A stretch of 64,000 nt of DNA from DATFVJ01 sp963712955 (GTDB lineage: Bacteria; Actinomycetota; Actinomycetes; Streptosporangiales; Streptosporangiaceae): NCBI GenBank assembly GCA_963712955.1, contig CAVQKF010000004.1, forward strand, positions 1-64,000, read 5' to 3'. A program made the translations under genes and the position numbers. The notes below the pieces were generated by a model. That model was not told the origin of the DNA, did no database searches, and worked only from the letters and a program-made list of their open reading frames with translations. Positions 33,605 through 42,332 of the stretch are shown in pieces; position 1 is the first letter of the stretch, and the number at the start of each line of letters is the position of its first letter.

Positions 33605-36119
33605 TGCCAGGCCGGCCCCGGTCTCGACATACCGGCTCCAGCTCCGGTCCGGATTCGGGTTCGCCGACGCCGCTGCGATCGCGGACTACCTCGCCTGTCT
33701 CGGTGTGACTCACGTCTACCTGTCGCCGATCCTGCAGGCCGCGCCGGGCTCCACGCACGGATACGACGTCGTGGACCACTCCCGTATCTCCGCAGGCCTT
33801 GGCGGGGAGGCGGCGTTCCGCGCCATGGTCGGGCAGTTCCGCCGCCACGGCCTGGGCGTGCTGGTCGATATCGTGCCCAACCACATGGCCGTCCCCGTGC
33901 CCGAGTCGCTCAACCGGCAGCTGTGGTCAGTGCTCGAAGAGGGGAAAGGTTCGCCGTATGCGCACTGGTTCGACATCGAGTGGGCGGCGCAAGCGGGCCG
34001 CATGTTGCTGCCCATCCTGGCCGGGCCGGTCGAGGACTGCCTCGGCGACCTCACCGTGGACCGTTACGGTCACGCCGTCAGCGACGCTGCGGAATCGCCC
34101 GGTCACCGGGCCGCTGACGTGCCCGAAGACGAGCCAGTGCTCCGCTACTTCGACCACGTGCTGCCATTACGCCCCGGCACCGCCGGCCTGCCGCTTGACG
34201 ATCTGCTCCGCGCACAGCACTACAGGCTCGCCCACTGGCGCGACGGCGCGACCGAGCTGAACTGGCGGCGGTTCTTCGACGTCACCTCCCTCATCGCGAT
34301 CCGGGTGGAGGACGCCGGCGTCTTCGCCGCCACCCACCGTCTGCTGCTCAGCCTGGTGGCGGAGGGGCTCATCGACGCCCTGCGGGTCGATCATCCCGAC
34401 GGGCTGGCTGACCCACGCGGCTACCTGCGGCAGCTGGCCGAGGCGACAGGCGGCGTCTGGGTCGTCACAGAGAAGATCCTGGCCGGGACCGAGGAACTGC
34501 CATCGGACTGGCCGTGCGCGGGCACGACAGGTTACGACACGCTGGGCGCGGTGGGCGGCCTCTTCGTCGACCCGGACGGCCGCGAGCCGCTCACCGGGAC
34601 ATATATGCGATTCACCAAGGTCCATAACGGCTTCGCGGAGGTGGCGCAGTCCACCAAGAGCGACGCGGCCAGGCGCGGGCTCGCGGCCGAGGTATCGAGG
34701 CTTACCCGGCTGCTCACCCACGCGGGCGTACCCGAACTCGGCGGCCTCGGCTCGGAAGATCTTCGCGCGGTGCTTGTCGAGCTGCTTGCCGCGTTCCCCG
34801 TTTACCGCGCGTACGTGGTGCCGGGTGAACCCCCGCCAGAAACGTCTGTGACGATCATGGCAGGTGCCGCCGCAGCCACTCGGAGCCGTCTTCCCACCCG
34901 CCTGCACACGGTGGTCGATACCGTGTGCGCTCTTCTGCTCGGCTGCAAGGACGCGGCGGCGGTCCCGGGCCGCGACGAGCTGATCGTGCGGTTCCAGCAG
35001 ACGTGCGGTCCCGTGATGGCCAAGGGCGTTGAAGACACCGCGTTTTACCGCTGGTCGCGCCTGGTCGCGCTGAACGAGGTTGGCGGCGAGCCAGAACGGT
35101 TCGGGGTCAGCCCGGAGGAGTTCCACGCCGCCGCGGGCCGTCTCGCCCGGGACTGGCCGGCGACGCTGAGCACGCTTTCCACACACGACACCAAACGCCA
35201 GGAGGACGTGCGGGCCCGGCTGTCCGTGCTCGCCGAGCTGCCGCAGGCGTGGGCGCGGGAGGTAACCCAATGGCACGACCGTGCCCTCACGCTCAGCGGC
35301 GGCCTGGCTCCTGAGCCGGACACCGAGTACCTCATGTGGCAGACCCTTGCCGGCGCCTGGCCGATCGAGCGTGATCGCCTCGCCGGGTACCTCCAGAAGG
35401 CGATGCGGGAGGCAGGAACCCGGACGTCCTGGACAGATCCCGACCCCGGTTACGAGTCGGTGGTGCTCGCGTTCGCCGACGCGGTGCTCGGCGACCCTGA
35501 ACTGACCGCGAGCATCGCCGGGTTCGTCGCCGGGATCACGCCTGATGCCCGGGTGAATTCGCTCGGTGCGAAACTCGTGCAGCTCACGATGCCGGGAGTC
35601 GCGGATGTCTACCAGGGCTGCGAGCTGACCGGATTCTCGCTCGTGGATCCTGACAACCGGCGGCCCGTCGACTTCGCGCGCCTGCGCGGGCGGCTCGCCG
35701 CGCTCGACGCGGACCCATCGCGCCCTGCTCCATTGAGTGCGCCGCCCGGCGCTGACACGGCCGCAGTGGCAGACCTCGACGCAGAGAAGCTGCTCGTGAC
35801 CTCACATACGCTGCGGCTGCGCCGAGATCATCCGGACTGCTTCGCCGGAGGCTACACGCCGCTTCGAGCCGAGGGCCCGGCGGCGCGGCATGCGGTCGCG
35901 TTCCTGCGCGGCGGCGACGCGGTAGCCGTCGCCACCCGGCTGCCAGCCGGGCTGCGGCGAAGGGGCGGCTGGGCGGACACGGTGCTGCCGCTGCCGGGTG
36001 GGCCCTGGCGGGACGTTCTGACCGGCGTCACCCATGCCGGTCCGCACCCGCTGCTTGCCACATTGGCGCTGCGGCTGCCTGTAGCACTGCTTGTTCACGA
36101 AGGGATTTCTGCCGGGTGA
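33597..36119 (+). CDS. treY: maltooligosyltrehalose synthase
   Basis: 840 residues from GTG 33,597, inside the glgX stop. It isomerises the reducing-end alpha-1,4 bond of maltooligosaccharides to alpha-1,1, making maltooligosyltrehalose. N-terminal STYRLQLRSGFGFADAAAIA and YLACLGVTHVYLSPILQAAP; STHGYDVVDHSRIS; LVDIVPNHMAV; the nucleophile region LIDALRVDHPDGLADPRGYL; the acid VVTEKILAGTEELP; and KGVEDTAFYRWSRLVALNEV and STHDTKRQEDVRARLSVLAE. All family blocks are present and the length is usual. The stop overlaps the treZ GTG by 4 bases. Confidence 0.97.
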   Translation: MTDARPAPVSTYRLQLRSGFGFADAAAIADYLACLGVTHVYLSPILQAAPGSTHGYDVVDHSRISAGLGGEAAFRAMVGQFRRHGLGVLVDIVPNHMAVPVPESLNRQLWSVLEEGKGSPYAHWFDIEWAAQAGRMLLPILAGPVEDCLGDLTVDRYGHAVSDAAESPGHRAADVPEDEPVLRYFDHVLPLRPGTAGLPLDDLLRAQHYRLAHWRDGATELNWRRFFDVTSLIAIRVEDAGVFAATHRLLLSLVAEGLIDALRVDHPDGLADPRGYLRQLAEATGGVWVVTEKILAGTEELPSDWPCAGTTGYDTLGAVGGLFVDPDGREPLTGTYMRFTKVHNGFAEVAQSTKSDAARRGLAAEVSRLTRLLTHAGVPELGGLGSEDLRAVLVELLAAFPVYRAYVVPGEPPPETSVTIMAGAAAATRSRLPTRLHTVVDTVCALLLGCKDAAAVPGRDELIVRFQQTCGPVMAKGVEDTAFYRWSRLVALNEVGGEPERFGVSPEEFHAAAGRLARDWPATLSTLSTHDTKRQEDVRARLSVLAELPQAWAREVTQWHDRALTLSGGLAPEPDTEYLMWQTLAGAWPIERDRLAGYLQKAMREAGTRTSWTDPDPGYESVVLAFADAVLGDPELTASIAGFVAGITPDARVNSLGAKLVQLTMPGVADVYQGCELTGFSLVDPDNRRPVDFARLRGRLAALDADPSRPAPLSAPPGADTAAVADLDAEKLLVTSHTLRLRRDHPDCFAGGYTPLRAEGPAARHAVAFLRGGDAVAVATRLPAGLRRRGGWADTVLPLPGGPWRDVLTGVTHAGPHPLLATLALRLPVALLVHEGISAG

Positions 36120-37852
36120 CTGTGTTTCGAGTCTGGGCGCCTGCGGCTGAGCAGGTCGACGTGGAGGTAGCGGGGCAGCGGCACCCGATGATCCCGGCGG
36201 ACGACCCTGGTTGGTGGCACGCCGCCGTGCCGGACGCTGGAGACTGTGCCGACTACGCGTTCCGGCTCGACGGCGGTGATCCGCTGCCGGATCCGCGCGC
36301 ACCGCGGCAGCCGTTCGGGATCAATGGGGTAAGCCGCGTCTATGATCACTCCGCCTTCCGCTGGACCGACCGGGGCTGGCGGGGCGGCCCGCTGCACGGA
36401 TCCGTGATCTACGAGCTGCACATCGGCACGTTCACGCCGCAGGGCACGCTTGACGCCGCGATCGAGCGGCTCGACCATCTCCGTGGCCTCGGCGTCGACA
36501 TGGTCGAGCTGATGCCAGTCGCGGCGTTCCCCGGCCACCACGGCTGGGGCTACGACGGGACAAGTCCCTGGGCCGTGCACGAACCCTACGGCGGACCGGA
36601 CGCGCTGAAGCGGTTCGTGGACGCCTGCCACGCGCGGCGCCTGGCCGTCGTGCTTGACGTCGTGTACAACCACGTCGGCATCGGCAACAGGCTCGGCGCG
36701 TTCGGCCCGTACTTCACCGACGCGCACGTGACACCGTGGGGTCCCGCGGTGAATCTGGACCAGCCGGGCTCGGACGAGGTGCGGGCCTTCCTGATTGGCA
36801 ACGCGCTGATGTGGCTGCGCGACTACCACGTCGACGGGCTGCGGCTTGATGCGGTGCACACGCTCGAGGACCGTCGCGCGATGCATTTCCTCGAACAACT
36901 CGCGACCGAGGTGCATGCTCTGGCGGCGCTGCTCAACCGCGAACTGATCCTCATCGCTGAATCCGACGCCAACGATCCCCGCCTGGTCACCTCGCGGGAG
37001 GCGGGCGGCTACGGGCTGGCCGCGCAGTGGAGCGACGACTTCCACCATGCGGTCCACGCGGCGATCACGGGTGAGCGTCAGGGCTACTACTGCGACTTCG
37101 GGTCGCTCGCGGCTCTCGCGAAGACCATTACCAAGGTGTTCTTCCACGACGGCATCTGGTCCACCTTCCGCGGGCGCAGGCACGGGCGGCAGGTCGACGT
37201 GTTCCGCATCCCGGCCCACCGTTTCCTTGGTTACCTGCAAGATCACGATCAGATCGGCAACCGGGCGACCGGCGACCGGATCTCCGCCATCCTGCCCACC
37301 GAGCTGATCAGGGTCGGCGCGGGGCTGGTCCTGACCGCTCCGTTCACGCCGATGCTGTTCATGGGGGAGGAGTGGGGCGCTGACAGCCCGTGGCAGTACT
37401 TCACCGATCACATCGATCCGGGTCTCGCCCGGGCTGTCGCAGACGGCCGCCGTGCGGAGTTCGCCGCGCACGGCTGGGGTGCGGGTGAAATCCCGGACCC
37501 GCAGGATGAGGCGACGTTTCTGCGTTCCAAACTGGACTGGTCGCAATTGCATAAGGATCCGCACTGCGAGCTGCTCGCGTGGTACAGGGAATTGATCGCG
37601 CTGCGCCGTGCCAGGCCCGAGCTGACCGATCCGCGCCTTGACCGGGTGGAGGTCGACTATGACGAGACCGGGCGATGGCTGGTGGTGCGGCGAGGGCGGC
37701 TGCGGATCGTGGCCACCCTCGGCCAGGACGGCCCGCGGCTGCCGCTTGGCAGGCCCGGCGCGGCGCTCCTGACCGCCTCATGCCCTGGGATCGTGATCGA
37801 CGGGGACACGGTCACAATGCCAGGGAGGGCCTTCGCCGTCATCGAGACCTGA
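36116..37852 (+). CDS. treZ: malto-oligosyltrehalose trehalohydrolase
   Basis: 578 residues from GTG 36,116 (GTGA overlap with treY). Releases trehalose from maltooligosyltrehalose. An N-terminal CBM48-like domain (FRVWAPAAEQVDVEVAG), then SVIYELHIGTFTPQGTLDAA, VELMPVAAFPGHHGWGYDGT, VVYNHVGIGNRLGAFGPYF, nucleophile Asp in DYHVDGLRLDAVHTL, acid Glu in LILIAESDANDPR, LQDHDQIGNRATGDRISA and FMGEEWGADSPWQYFTDH. It is slightly short at the N-terminus compared with some homologues but complete in catalytic blocks. It is last in the trehalose operon; expression may follow osmotic or storage state, but no operator is visible. Confidence 0.97.
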   Translation: MTVFRVWAPAAEQVDVEVAGQRHPMIPADDPGWWHAAVPDAGDCADYAFRLDGGDPLPDPRAPRQPFGINGVSRVYDHSAFRWTDRGWRGGPLHGSVIYELHIGTFTPQGTLDAAIERLDHLRGLGVDMVELMPVAAFPGHHGWGYDGTSPWAVHEPYGGPDALKRFVDACHARRLAVVLDVVYNHVGIGNRLGAFGPYFTDAHVTPWGPAVNLDQPGSDEVRAFLIGNALMWLRDYHVDGLRLDAVHTLEDRRAMHFLEQLATEVHALAALLNRELILIAESDANDPRLVTSREAGGYGLAAQWSDDFHHAVHAAITGERQGYYCDFGSLAALAKTITKVFFHDGIWSTFRGRRHGRQVDVFRIPAHRFLGYLQDHDQIGNRATGDRISAILPTELIRVGAGLVLTAPFTPMLFMGEEWGADSPWQYFTDHIDPGLARAVADGRRAEFAAHGWGAGEIPDPQDEATFLRSKLDWSQLHKDPHCELLAWYRELIALRRARPELTDPRLDRVEVDYDETGRWLVVRRGRLRIVATLGQDGPRLPLGRPGAALLTASCPGIVIDGDTVTMPGRAFAVIET

Positions 37853-38027
37853 CCCCGGGGCGGTGGGCTCATCCGCGCCACGGCCCATGCGAACGGCATC
37901 CGTTTCTCCCTCGTGACAGCATACCTGGAGTCAGCGGATACCCTGCTTTGTCGGTGATGAGGGTCCGGCTGAGCTCCGGGCAGCGCCTGGGCAATGCGCG
38001 AGGGAATCGAGTGACGGGGAGAATGCG

Positions 38028-38402
38028 ATGAGTCTGCCGATCAGCCAGCAGCGGATACTCGACAGGATCGAACATGGGCTGCGGACGCACGATTCGCGGT
38101 TGACCTCGATGTTTGCCACTTTCACGCGGCTAACAAGGCTCGACGAGATGCCCGAGGTCGAGCAGCTGAAGCCAGGGCGCCGCAAGGCATCGGCGCGCAC
38201 CGGCCGGCGGGGTGCCCAGGTGCGGTGGATCGCGTTTGTCCCCGTCGCGCTCGTCGCGGTGCTGAGCGCGGTCGTCATCGGATTGGTCGTTTTCTCGACT
38301 CAAAACCAGTGTGTGCCCAGGACCGCATTATCTGGTCACGGCTCCGCGCCGGGGCACACCAGAGTGTGTCCGGCGAGACCCTCGCCCTTTGGGCCCGGCT
38401 AG
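38028..38402 (+). CDS. DUF3040-type small membrane protein
   Basis: 124 residues from ATG 38,028 (GGGGAG upstream). The N-terminus MSLPISQQRILDRIEHGLRT and DSRLTSMFATFTRL matches the DUF3040 pattern (PLxxxEQRILDxIE...DPRLAS). One membrane segment follows (VRWIAFVPVALVAVLSAVVI, then GLVVF). The Cys/Pro-rich tail after it is less typical. The function of the family is unknown. It is short, monocistronic, and ends in a repetitive sequence. Confidence 0.75.
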   Translation: MSLPISQQRILDRIEHGLRTHDSRLTSMFATFTRLTRLDEMPEVEQLKPGRRKASARTGRRGAQVRWIAFVPVALVAVLSAVVIGLVVFSTQNQCVPRTALSGHGSAPGHTRVCPARPSPFGPG

Positions 38403-38530
38403 CTCGGCCTGGCCGGCGGGGCCTGGCTGGCGGGGCCTGGCTGGCGGGGCCTTGCTGGCTGGCTCGGCCTGGCTGGCTGGGCCTGGTTGGCGGGGCTTGG
38501 CTAGCTCGGCCTGGCTGGCGGGCCTGGCTA
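38389..38530. repeat. degenerate tandem repeat (GGCCTGGCTGGCGG-like)
   Basis: About ten imperfect copies of a 14-18 base unit combining GGCCTGGCTGG, GGCGGGGC and CTCGGCCTGGCT between the DUF3040 gene and the 3' end of whiB. Not part of any recognised gene product apart from the last codons of the two neighbours. Confidence 0.8.
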
Positions 38531-38881
38531 GCCCGATCCCTGCGCTGCCCCTCGCCGCTTTCTCCCTCTATGGCGGCCTTGGGGTGCTGGCGGAAGAAGG
38601 CGCTCAGCGGATTGCTTTCCCGCTGCGACGGCAGATCCGCGCCTGAGCAGAAGCTGCCGCTCTTCCGGGCTGGTCCCGCCCCATACCCCTTCGGTCTGAG
38701 CAGTCGCCAGCGCGAACTCAAGGCACTCTCGCCGCACCTGACAGGCCGCGCATGTGGCCTTGGCGCGCGTGACCTGTTCCAGGGCGGGACCTGACCGTGA
38801 TATGGGGAAGAACAACTCCGGATCGGCGGACCGGCAGGCGGCGAGCGACCACCAGCCCGCCCGGTACGAAGTCGCAGTCAT
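38528..38881 (-). CDS. WhiB-family iron-sulfur transcriptional regulator
   Basis: 117 residues from ATG 38,881. Four cysteines at 16, 44, 47 and 53 (C-x27-C-x2-C-x5-C) bind a [4Fe-4S] cluster. The GVWGG turn is at residues 65-69, followed by the basic stretch TSPEERQLLLRR that contacts DNA or sigma-A. The N-terminus MTATSYRAGWWSLAACRSAD and PELFFPIS is characteristic of a common actinobacterial WhiB group. The C-terminal Arg/Lys-rich tail (RHRGRKRRGAAQG) is extended. WhiB proteins respond to redox or NO. GTG 38,893 is an alternative start. Downstream is the repeat region. Confidence 0.9.
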   Translation of the reverse strand: MTATSYRAGWWSLAACRSADPELFFPISRSGPALEQVTRAKATCAACQVRRECLEFALATAQTEGVWGGTSPEERQLLLRRGSAVAAGKQSAERLLPPAPQGRHRGRKRRGAAQGSG

Positions 38882-39109
38882 CGCAGACCTCACAGGTGCT
38901 CAGGGACCGTCTCGGCGGCTGAGGTGATAGCCGCGGATACTGTCGATTCCCGCGGCGACGGTGCGTACTCCTCCCGTGAAAGAAGTTTATGGCGTAACGG
39001 TCTGGCGGGAGTCTGGCTGGGGCTGAGCGACCGGTGGACAGGCCAATGGATGCGGCACACCGCCGCCGCCGCGCGGGACGAATGGCAGGTGATCGGCTCG
39101 GCCCCGGGC

Positions 39110-39388
39110 TCACTGCCCGCTCATTCCCGCAGCGGGCCAAAGGAGTGGCTCGCGAGCGGCATGCGAGATGTGGTCGTCTGCCCAGAACGCGATCAGCTCG
39201 TCCTCGCTGAGCTGCGCCGGCGGCACGTCGGATCGCAGGATTCGGCCGGTGGTCAGTGTCCAGGTGTGGATAAGCAGGAACGCCAGGAGGTTCTCCTCGG
39301 CCTGGCTACAGGCGCCCTGGCCGAGCCCGGTTCCGGCGACGCCTGCCGCAGTCGCGTCGGCGCGCGGGTGGGGCGGGTTGGCTGGCAT
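39110..39388 (-). CDS. small conserved hypothetical protein
   Basis: 92 residues. The core AEENLLAFLLIHTWTLTTGR, then ILRSDVPPAQLSEDELIAFW and ADD, is a pattern I remember from many small actinobacterial proteins of unknown function. Soluble, acidic at the end, no motif. The start ATG 39,388 lies 3 bases after the stop of the preceding small gene on the same strand, so they are an operon. Confidence 0.6.
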   Translation of the reverse strand: MPANPPHPRADATAAGVAGTGLGQGACSQAEENLLAFLLIHTWTLTTGRILRSDVPPAQLSEDELIAFWADDHISHAAREPLLWPAAGMSGQ

Positions 39389-39391
39389 CGG

Positions 39392-39688
39392 TCACACCCG
39401 TTCCGCGCCGGTGACTGCCAGATCCGCGGGGATGCTGCCCGGGCCGGCTTGGGCGGCCGGAATGCGGTCACCGCCGGCTCCGCCACGGGCGCCCATCTGG
39501 CTGGGATGGGCGATGTTATTTTCGTCACGGCGTAGATTCACAGCGCAGGCTGGAAGCTTCCTCATACCGGTACTCTTCAGGGGCCATGGCGTCTGGTGAC
39601 CAAGCGCATACCCTGAGGATGGGTGCACGGCCGGTGAAAGTCCTTGCGCGCATGGTCTGCCGCCCGTCACAGTTGTGTCGATATTCAT
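39392..39688 (-). CDS. small protein of unknown function
   Basis: 98 residues beginning MNIDTTVTGGRPCAQG. The start is supported by a near-perfect AGGAGGTG 4 to 11 bases upstream (39,692-39,699). The body (HPSSGYALGHQTPWPLKSTG, CAVNLRRDENNIAHPSQMG) is Gly/Pro/Ala-rich and I recognise no family. It is followed by the small conserved gene at 39,110-39,388 with a 3-base gap. The strong ribosome site is the best evidence that it is real. Confidence 0.5.
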   Translation of the reverse strand: MNIDTTVTGGRPCAQGLSPAVHPSSGYALGHQTPWPLKSTGMRKLPACAVNLRRDENNIAHPSQMGARGGAGGDRIPAAQAGPGSIPADLAVTGAERV

Positions 39689-39899
39689 GACGCACCTCCT
39701 GTCCACAAGGGGGTGTCAGGGAGGGCCACCCCGCCGGTCGTGACGTCCTGGTTGCACAGTTGGTCACGAAACCTCTGGGGCGGTCCTCCGGCTTGTCCGG
39801 GGAGAACCGCTGGGCCAGGCGCAGGCTGCCTGGCCCGTTTGACGCGACGCAGCACCGGCCGGCCCCCCTAGTGCAGCCCCGCATTAGTCCTTGACGGGT

Positions 39900-40574
39900 T
39901 CAAGCGGCCTGAGGCTGGGGGCCGGCAGGTTCTGTGGGTGCGGGATTGGCGGCATGGCGGGCGAGGTAGGCGGTGTGGTCAGCTTTGGCGTCGTAAGTCC
40001 ACGTGTAGGGCTGGGCGGTCCGGTTGTAGCGGATCGCGAAGTCGGTGATCTTGCCGGCCAGGTCGGCGTGGGAGGTGAACTCGCCGCGGCGCAGCAGGGC
40101 GCGGGTCAGTATCGAGAACCACAGCTCGGCCATGTCCAGCCAGGAGGCGTGTTTCGGGGTGTAGGTGACCGTGATCCGGGGGTGCGCGGCGATCCAGGCC
40201 CGGGTGGCCCTGGAGGTGTGCGACGGCCCGTTGTCCATGATCAGGTGGATGTTCAGGTGCGGGTCGGTGCACTGATCCAGGCGGTGCAGGAAGCCAGTGA
40301 AGGTGACCGAGTTGTTCCGGCCGATCGGCTCGACGATCACTTGCCCGGTGGCGACCTCCAGTGCGGCGATGATGGAGGCGGTGCCGTTGCGGACGTATTC
40401 GAACTCCCGCCGGGCCAGCCGGCCGGGCCGGGCCGGCTGCCCGGGATATTTGCGGTACTTGGCCTGGATCCCGGTCTTCTCATCGATGCAGATCACGACG
40501 GTGCCCGGCGGCGGGCGCAGGTACCGGGTCGCACACCGCGGCGGCCTGTTCCCAGAACTGCTCGTCATCGACAC
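39900..40574 (-). CDS. IS630 transposase, C-terminal frame (DDE domain)
   Basis: 224 codons, meaningful from YLRPPPGTVVICIDEKTGIQ on. The DDE triad is visible: Asp in VICIDEKTG, Asp in HLIMDNGPSHTSRATRAW, and Glu in HASWLDMAELWFSILTRALL. It catalyses cut-and-paste transposition into TA. The C-terminal RYNRTAQPYTWTYDAKADHT is the usual end. It has no own convincing start; production probably depends on slippage from the upstream frame. Confidence 0.9.
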   Translation of the reverse strand: MSMTSSSGNRPPRCATRYLRPPPGTVVICIDEKTGIQAKYRKYPGQPARPGRLARREFEYVRNGTASIIAALEVATGQVIVEPIGRNNSVTFTGFLHRLDQCTDPHLNIHLIMDNGPSHTSRATRAWIAAHPRITVTYTPKHASWLDMAELWFSILTRALLRRGEFTSHADLAGKITDFAIRYNRTAQPYTWTYDAKADHTAYLARHAANPAPTEPAGPQPQAA

Positions 40575-41067
40575 GGTTCAGCCAGCCCCGGACCCGGTGC
40601 GGCCGCAGTTCCAGGTCCGCCAGGATCCGCCCGGCCTGGGAGGCCGAGATGCCGGTACCGGCCAGCTGCCCGGCGATCAGGCCATGGGTCCACACCGAGG
40701 TGCCCTCCGGCGGGGCCGACGTCGCGGCCGCCACGATCCGCAACCTGACATCGGGCCCGTACACCTCGGGCAGGCCGCTGCGGGGCCGGTCAGCCAGGGC
40801 GGGTATGCCGCCGCGGACGAACCGGCGCCGCCAGGTCCGCACCGTGGCCACCGCGCAGCCCAGCCGGGCCGCGATCCGCGCGTTCGCCCAGTTCGCGTGG
40901 GCCAGCAGCACGATCCTGGCGCGCAGCACCAGCGCCTGCGGCGCCGACGCCCGCCGCACGATCGCCTCCAATTTCGCCTTGCGCCGCGACCCCAAGAACA
41001 CCACGTCCCGGCTCGACTGCACGCGCCAAGACCCACCTCCAGACGATCTACGCTGATCGCCCGACAA
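40480..41067 (-). CDS. IS630 transposase, N-terminal frame (HTH domains)
   Basis: 195 codons containing the paired helix-turn-helix DNA-binding part: KLEAIVRRASAPQALVLRAR, NARIAARLGCAVATVRTWRR, RFVRGGIPALADRPRSGLPE and ISASQAGRILADLELRPHRV. It continues to EQFWEQAAAVCD (about 40,535). The catalytic domain follows in another frame overlapping by 95 bases. Actinobacterial IS630 elements often have two frames joined by ribosomal frameshifting; here the joint is at GACCCGGTACCTG, where one base slip links AAAVCD to YLRPPPGTVV. So it may be functional, or a simple mutation. Confidence 0.85.
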   Translation of the reverse strand: MSGDQRRSSGGGSWRVQSSRDVVFLGSRRKAKLEAIVRRASAPQALVLRARIVLLAHANWANARIAARLGCAVATVRTWRRRFVRGGIPALADRPRSGLPEVYGPDVRLRIVAAATSAPPEGTSVWTHGLIAGQLAGTGISASQAGRILADLELRPHRVRGWLNRVDDEQFWEQAAAVCDPVPAPAAGHRRDLHR

Positions 41068-41123
41068 TGCCCGGAACAGGATCGGAACTGGTGGCGGCGC
41101 GCCGGGTACGGCGACAATAAACC

Positions 41124-41465
41124 ATGCCCGTGCCGCCCAAGCGCCTCAAAGAACTGATCGAAGGCACCGTCGACCACCACGCCTCGGTGCGCTGGCCTGC
41201 GCTGGAAGAGGTCACCATCAGCTGGCGCGGCTCCTACGGCTACCTCACCGGCTATCTCAGCGACGATGACGACGACCAGATCAAGCTCTGCCGGATCCAA
41301 TACCTCGGCGACGACAACGAATGGGCATTTGCGATCTGGCGGGCCAGCACCGACACCTACACCGACGCAATCCTGCTGGACGGCAGCTTCACCGGTCACC
41401 CCAGCCAAGCCCTCGACACCGCCTGCACCCTCTACCTCGCCGACACCGGCGGCCACACATCATGA
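41124..41465 (+). CDS. passenger gene of the IS630 element, unknown function
   Basis: 113 residues from ATG 41,124, divergent from the transposase and wholly within the inverted repeats. MPVPPKRLKELIEGTVDHHA, WPALEEVTISWRGSYGYLTG and YLSDDDDDQIKLCRIQYLGD, then WAFAIWRASTDTYTDAILLD and CTLYLADTGG. Acidic, probably alpha/beta, no membrane segment. I recall similar small proteins beside IS630 transposases in Streptomyces, suggesting a stable partnership. It could regulate transposition or protect the element. Nothing catalytic is visible. Confidence 0.7.
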   Translation: MPVPPKRLKELIEGTVDHHASVRWPALEEVTISWRGSYGYLTGYLSDDDDDQIKLCRIQYLGDDNEWAFAIWRASTDTYTDAILLDGSFTGHPSQALDTACTLYLADTGGHTS

Positions 41466-41504
41466 CAGCCCGAACCCCTCAAGAACTAATGCGGGGTTGC
41501 ACTA

Positions 41505-42332
41505 GCGCCACGCGGCAGCTCTGTGACGGCGGCCCCGGTGAGGCCCCGGCCAGGGAACGGAATCTGTCCCTGCCTTCGGCCTGTCGTTCGTTGCTGGGCC
41601 CGGCTCCCCGGCCGGGAACCCGCATCGCATACTGGTACGCCCGGGGCGAACCGGGACTGATTGATCTTTACGCGCAGACTCTACTGCGATGGGCCGGACC
41701 GTGCTCTGCAAATCCAGGGGCGGGATGTCGCTAACTTACTTCAGTGCCCAGAGTCGCGGCTTCTGCCTGCGCAAACGTGCCCAGAGTCGAGTTAAGGACG
41801 GTAGCCTAATAACGGCTTGGTAACGTTTAGTGTAACTGCACGTTCCGGTGCACAAGATCGGTAAATGGTACCAGCGCGGACGTATGAGACTTTGATAGTT
41901 TACGAGGCGCCGTTGCGTGCTGTTGCGCGCACTTCCTGACGTTTGGGTAGCGGGTCTATGGCTCAGCGGGAAGTTTCCTCTTTTCATTTATCCTGAACGG
42001 CTGCCGCGAGCTGTCACGAACACACTCGATGGCGCCCCAGCGCGAGGGGGCTGAGCCTGCCGTCCGGCCACCTGCCGGTGCGGTGAGCCCGCGCAGGCGA
42101 TGGCCGACCCTGCTGAGCGGAGCCTTCCGGCGCCGCTGAGCAGGATCGCCCTGATGTGGTCGGTGGCCGTGTGTCAGCTGTGCACGACCTGGCGCTTGCG
42201 GGCCTGATTGACCGTTCTCGCGGGTGATGCGACTTTGGCGCCGCCGGCATACCCTTAGGAAGGGACGACTGACGCCACGATCGTGGCCTGACTAGCGCAG
42301 CGTTGCCATATCCCGCGAGAGGCAGACCAGCC
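41505..42332. other. long intergenic region before fbp
   Basis: No intact gene is supported. Around 41,740-42,000 the sequence is clearly poorer in GC than the rest of the window (several TAA and TTTA stretches), which suggests a promoter/regulatory zone or foreign remnant. The fbp promoter should lie within 42,000-42,320. No CbbR gene or obvious LysR box (T-N11-A) stands out. Confidence 0.45.

Larger units (their letters stand above)
39871..41502. mobile_element. IS630-type insertion sequence with divergent passenger gene
   Basis: 1,632 bp. Left end GTGCAGCCCCGCATTAGT starting at 39,871; right end (reversed) GTGCAACCCCGCATTAGT ending at 41,502. The inverted repeats extend 31 bases with 3 mismatches. 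The element is bracketed by TA at 39,869-39,870 and 41,503-41,504, the target duplicated by IS630/mariner-type transposases. Inside are a transposase in two overlapping frames (minus strand) and a small + strand passenger gene. Confidence 0.9.

Noticed and set aside
39110..39688. Toxin-antitoxin pair made of the two small genes after whiB
   Set aside because: Two small overlapping-type genes suggest it, but neither has an RHH, HTH, PIN or RelE-like pattern.
41502..42330. Transcription factor or cbb regulator gene upstream of fbp
   Set aside because: No frame in this AT-richer stretch resembles a LysR or other regulator.
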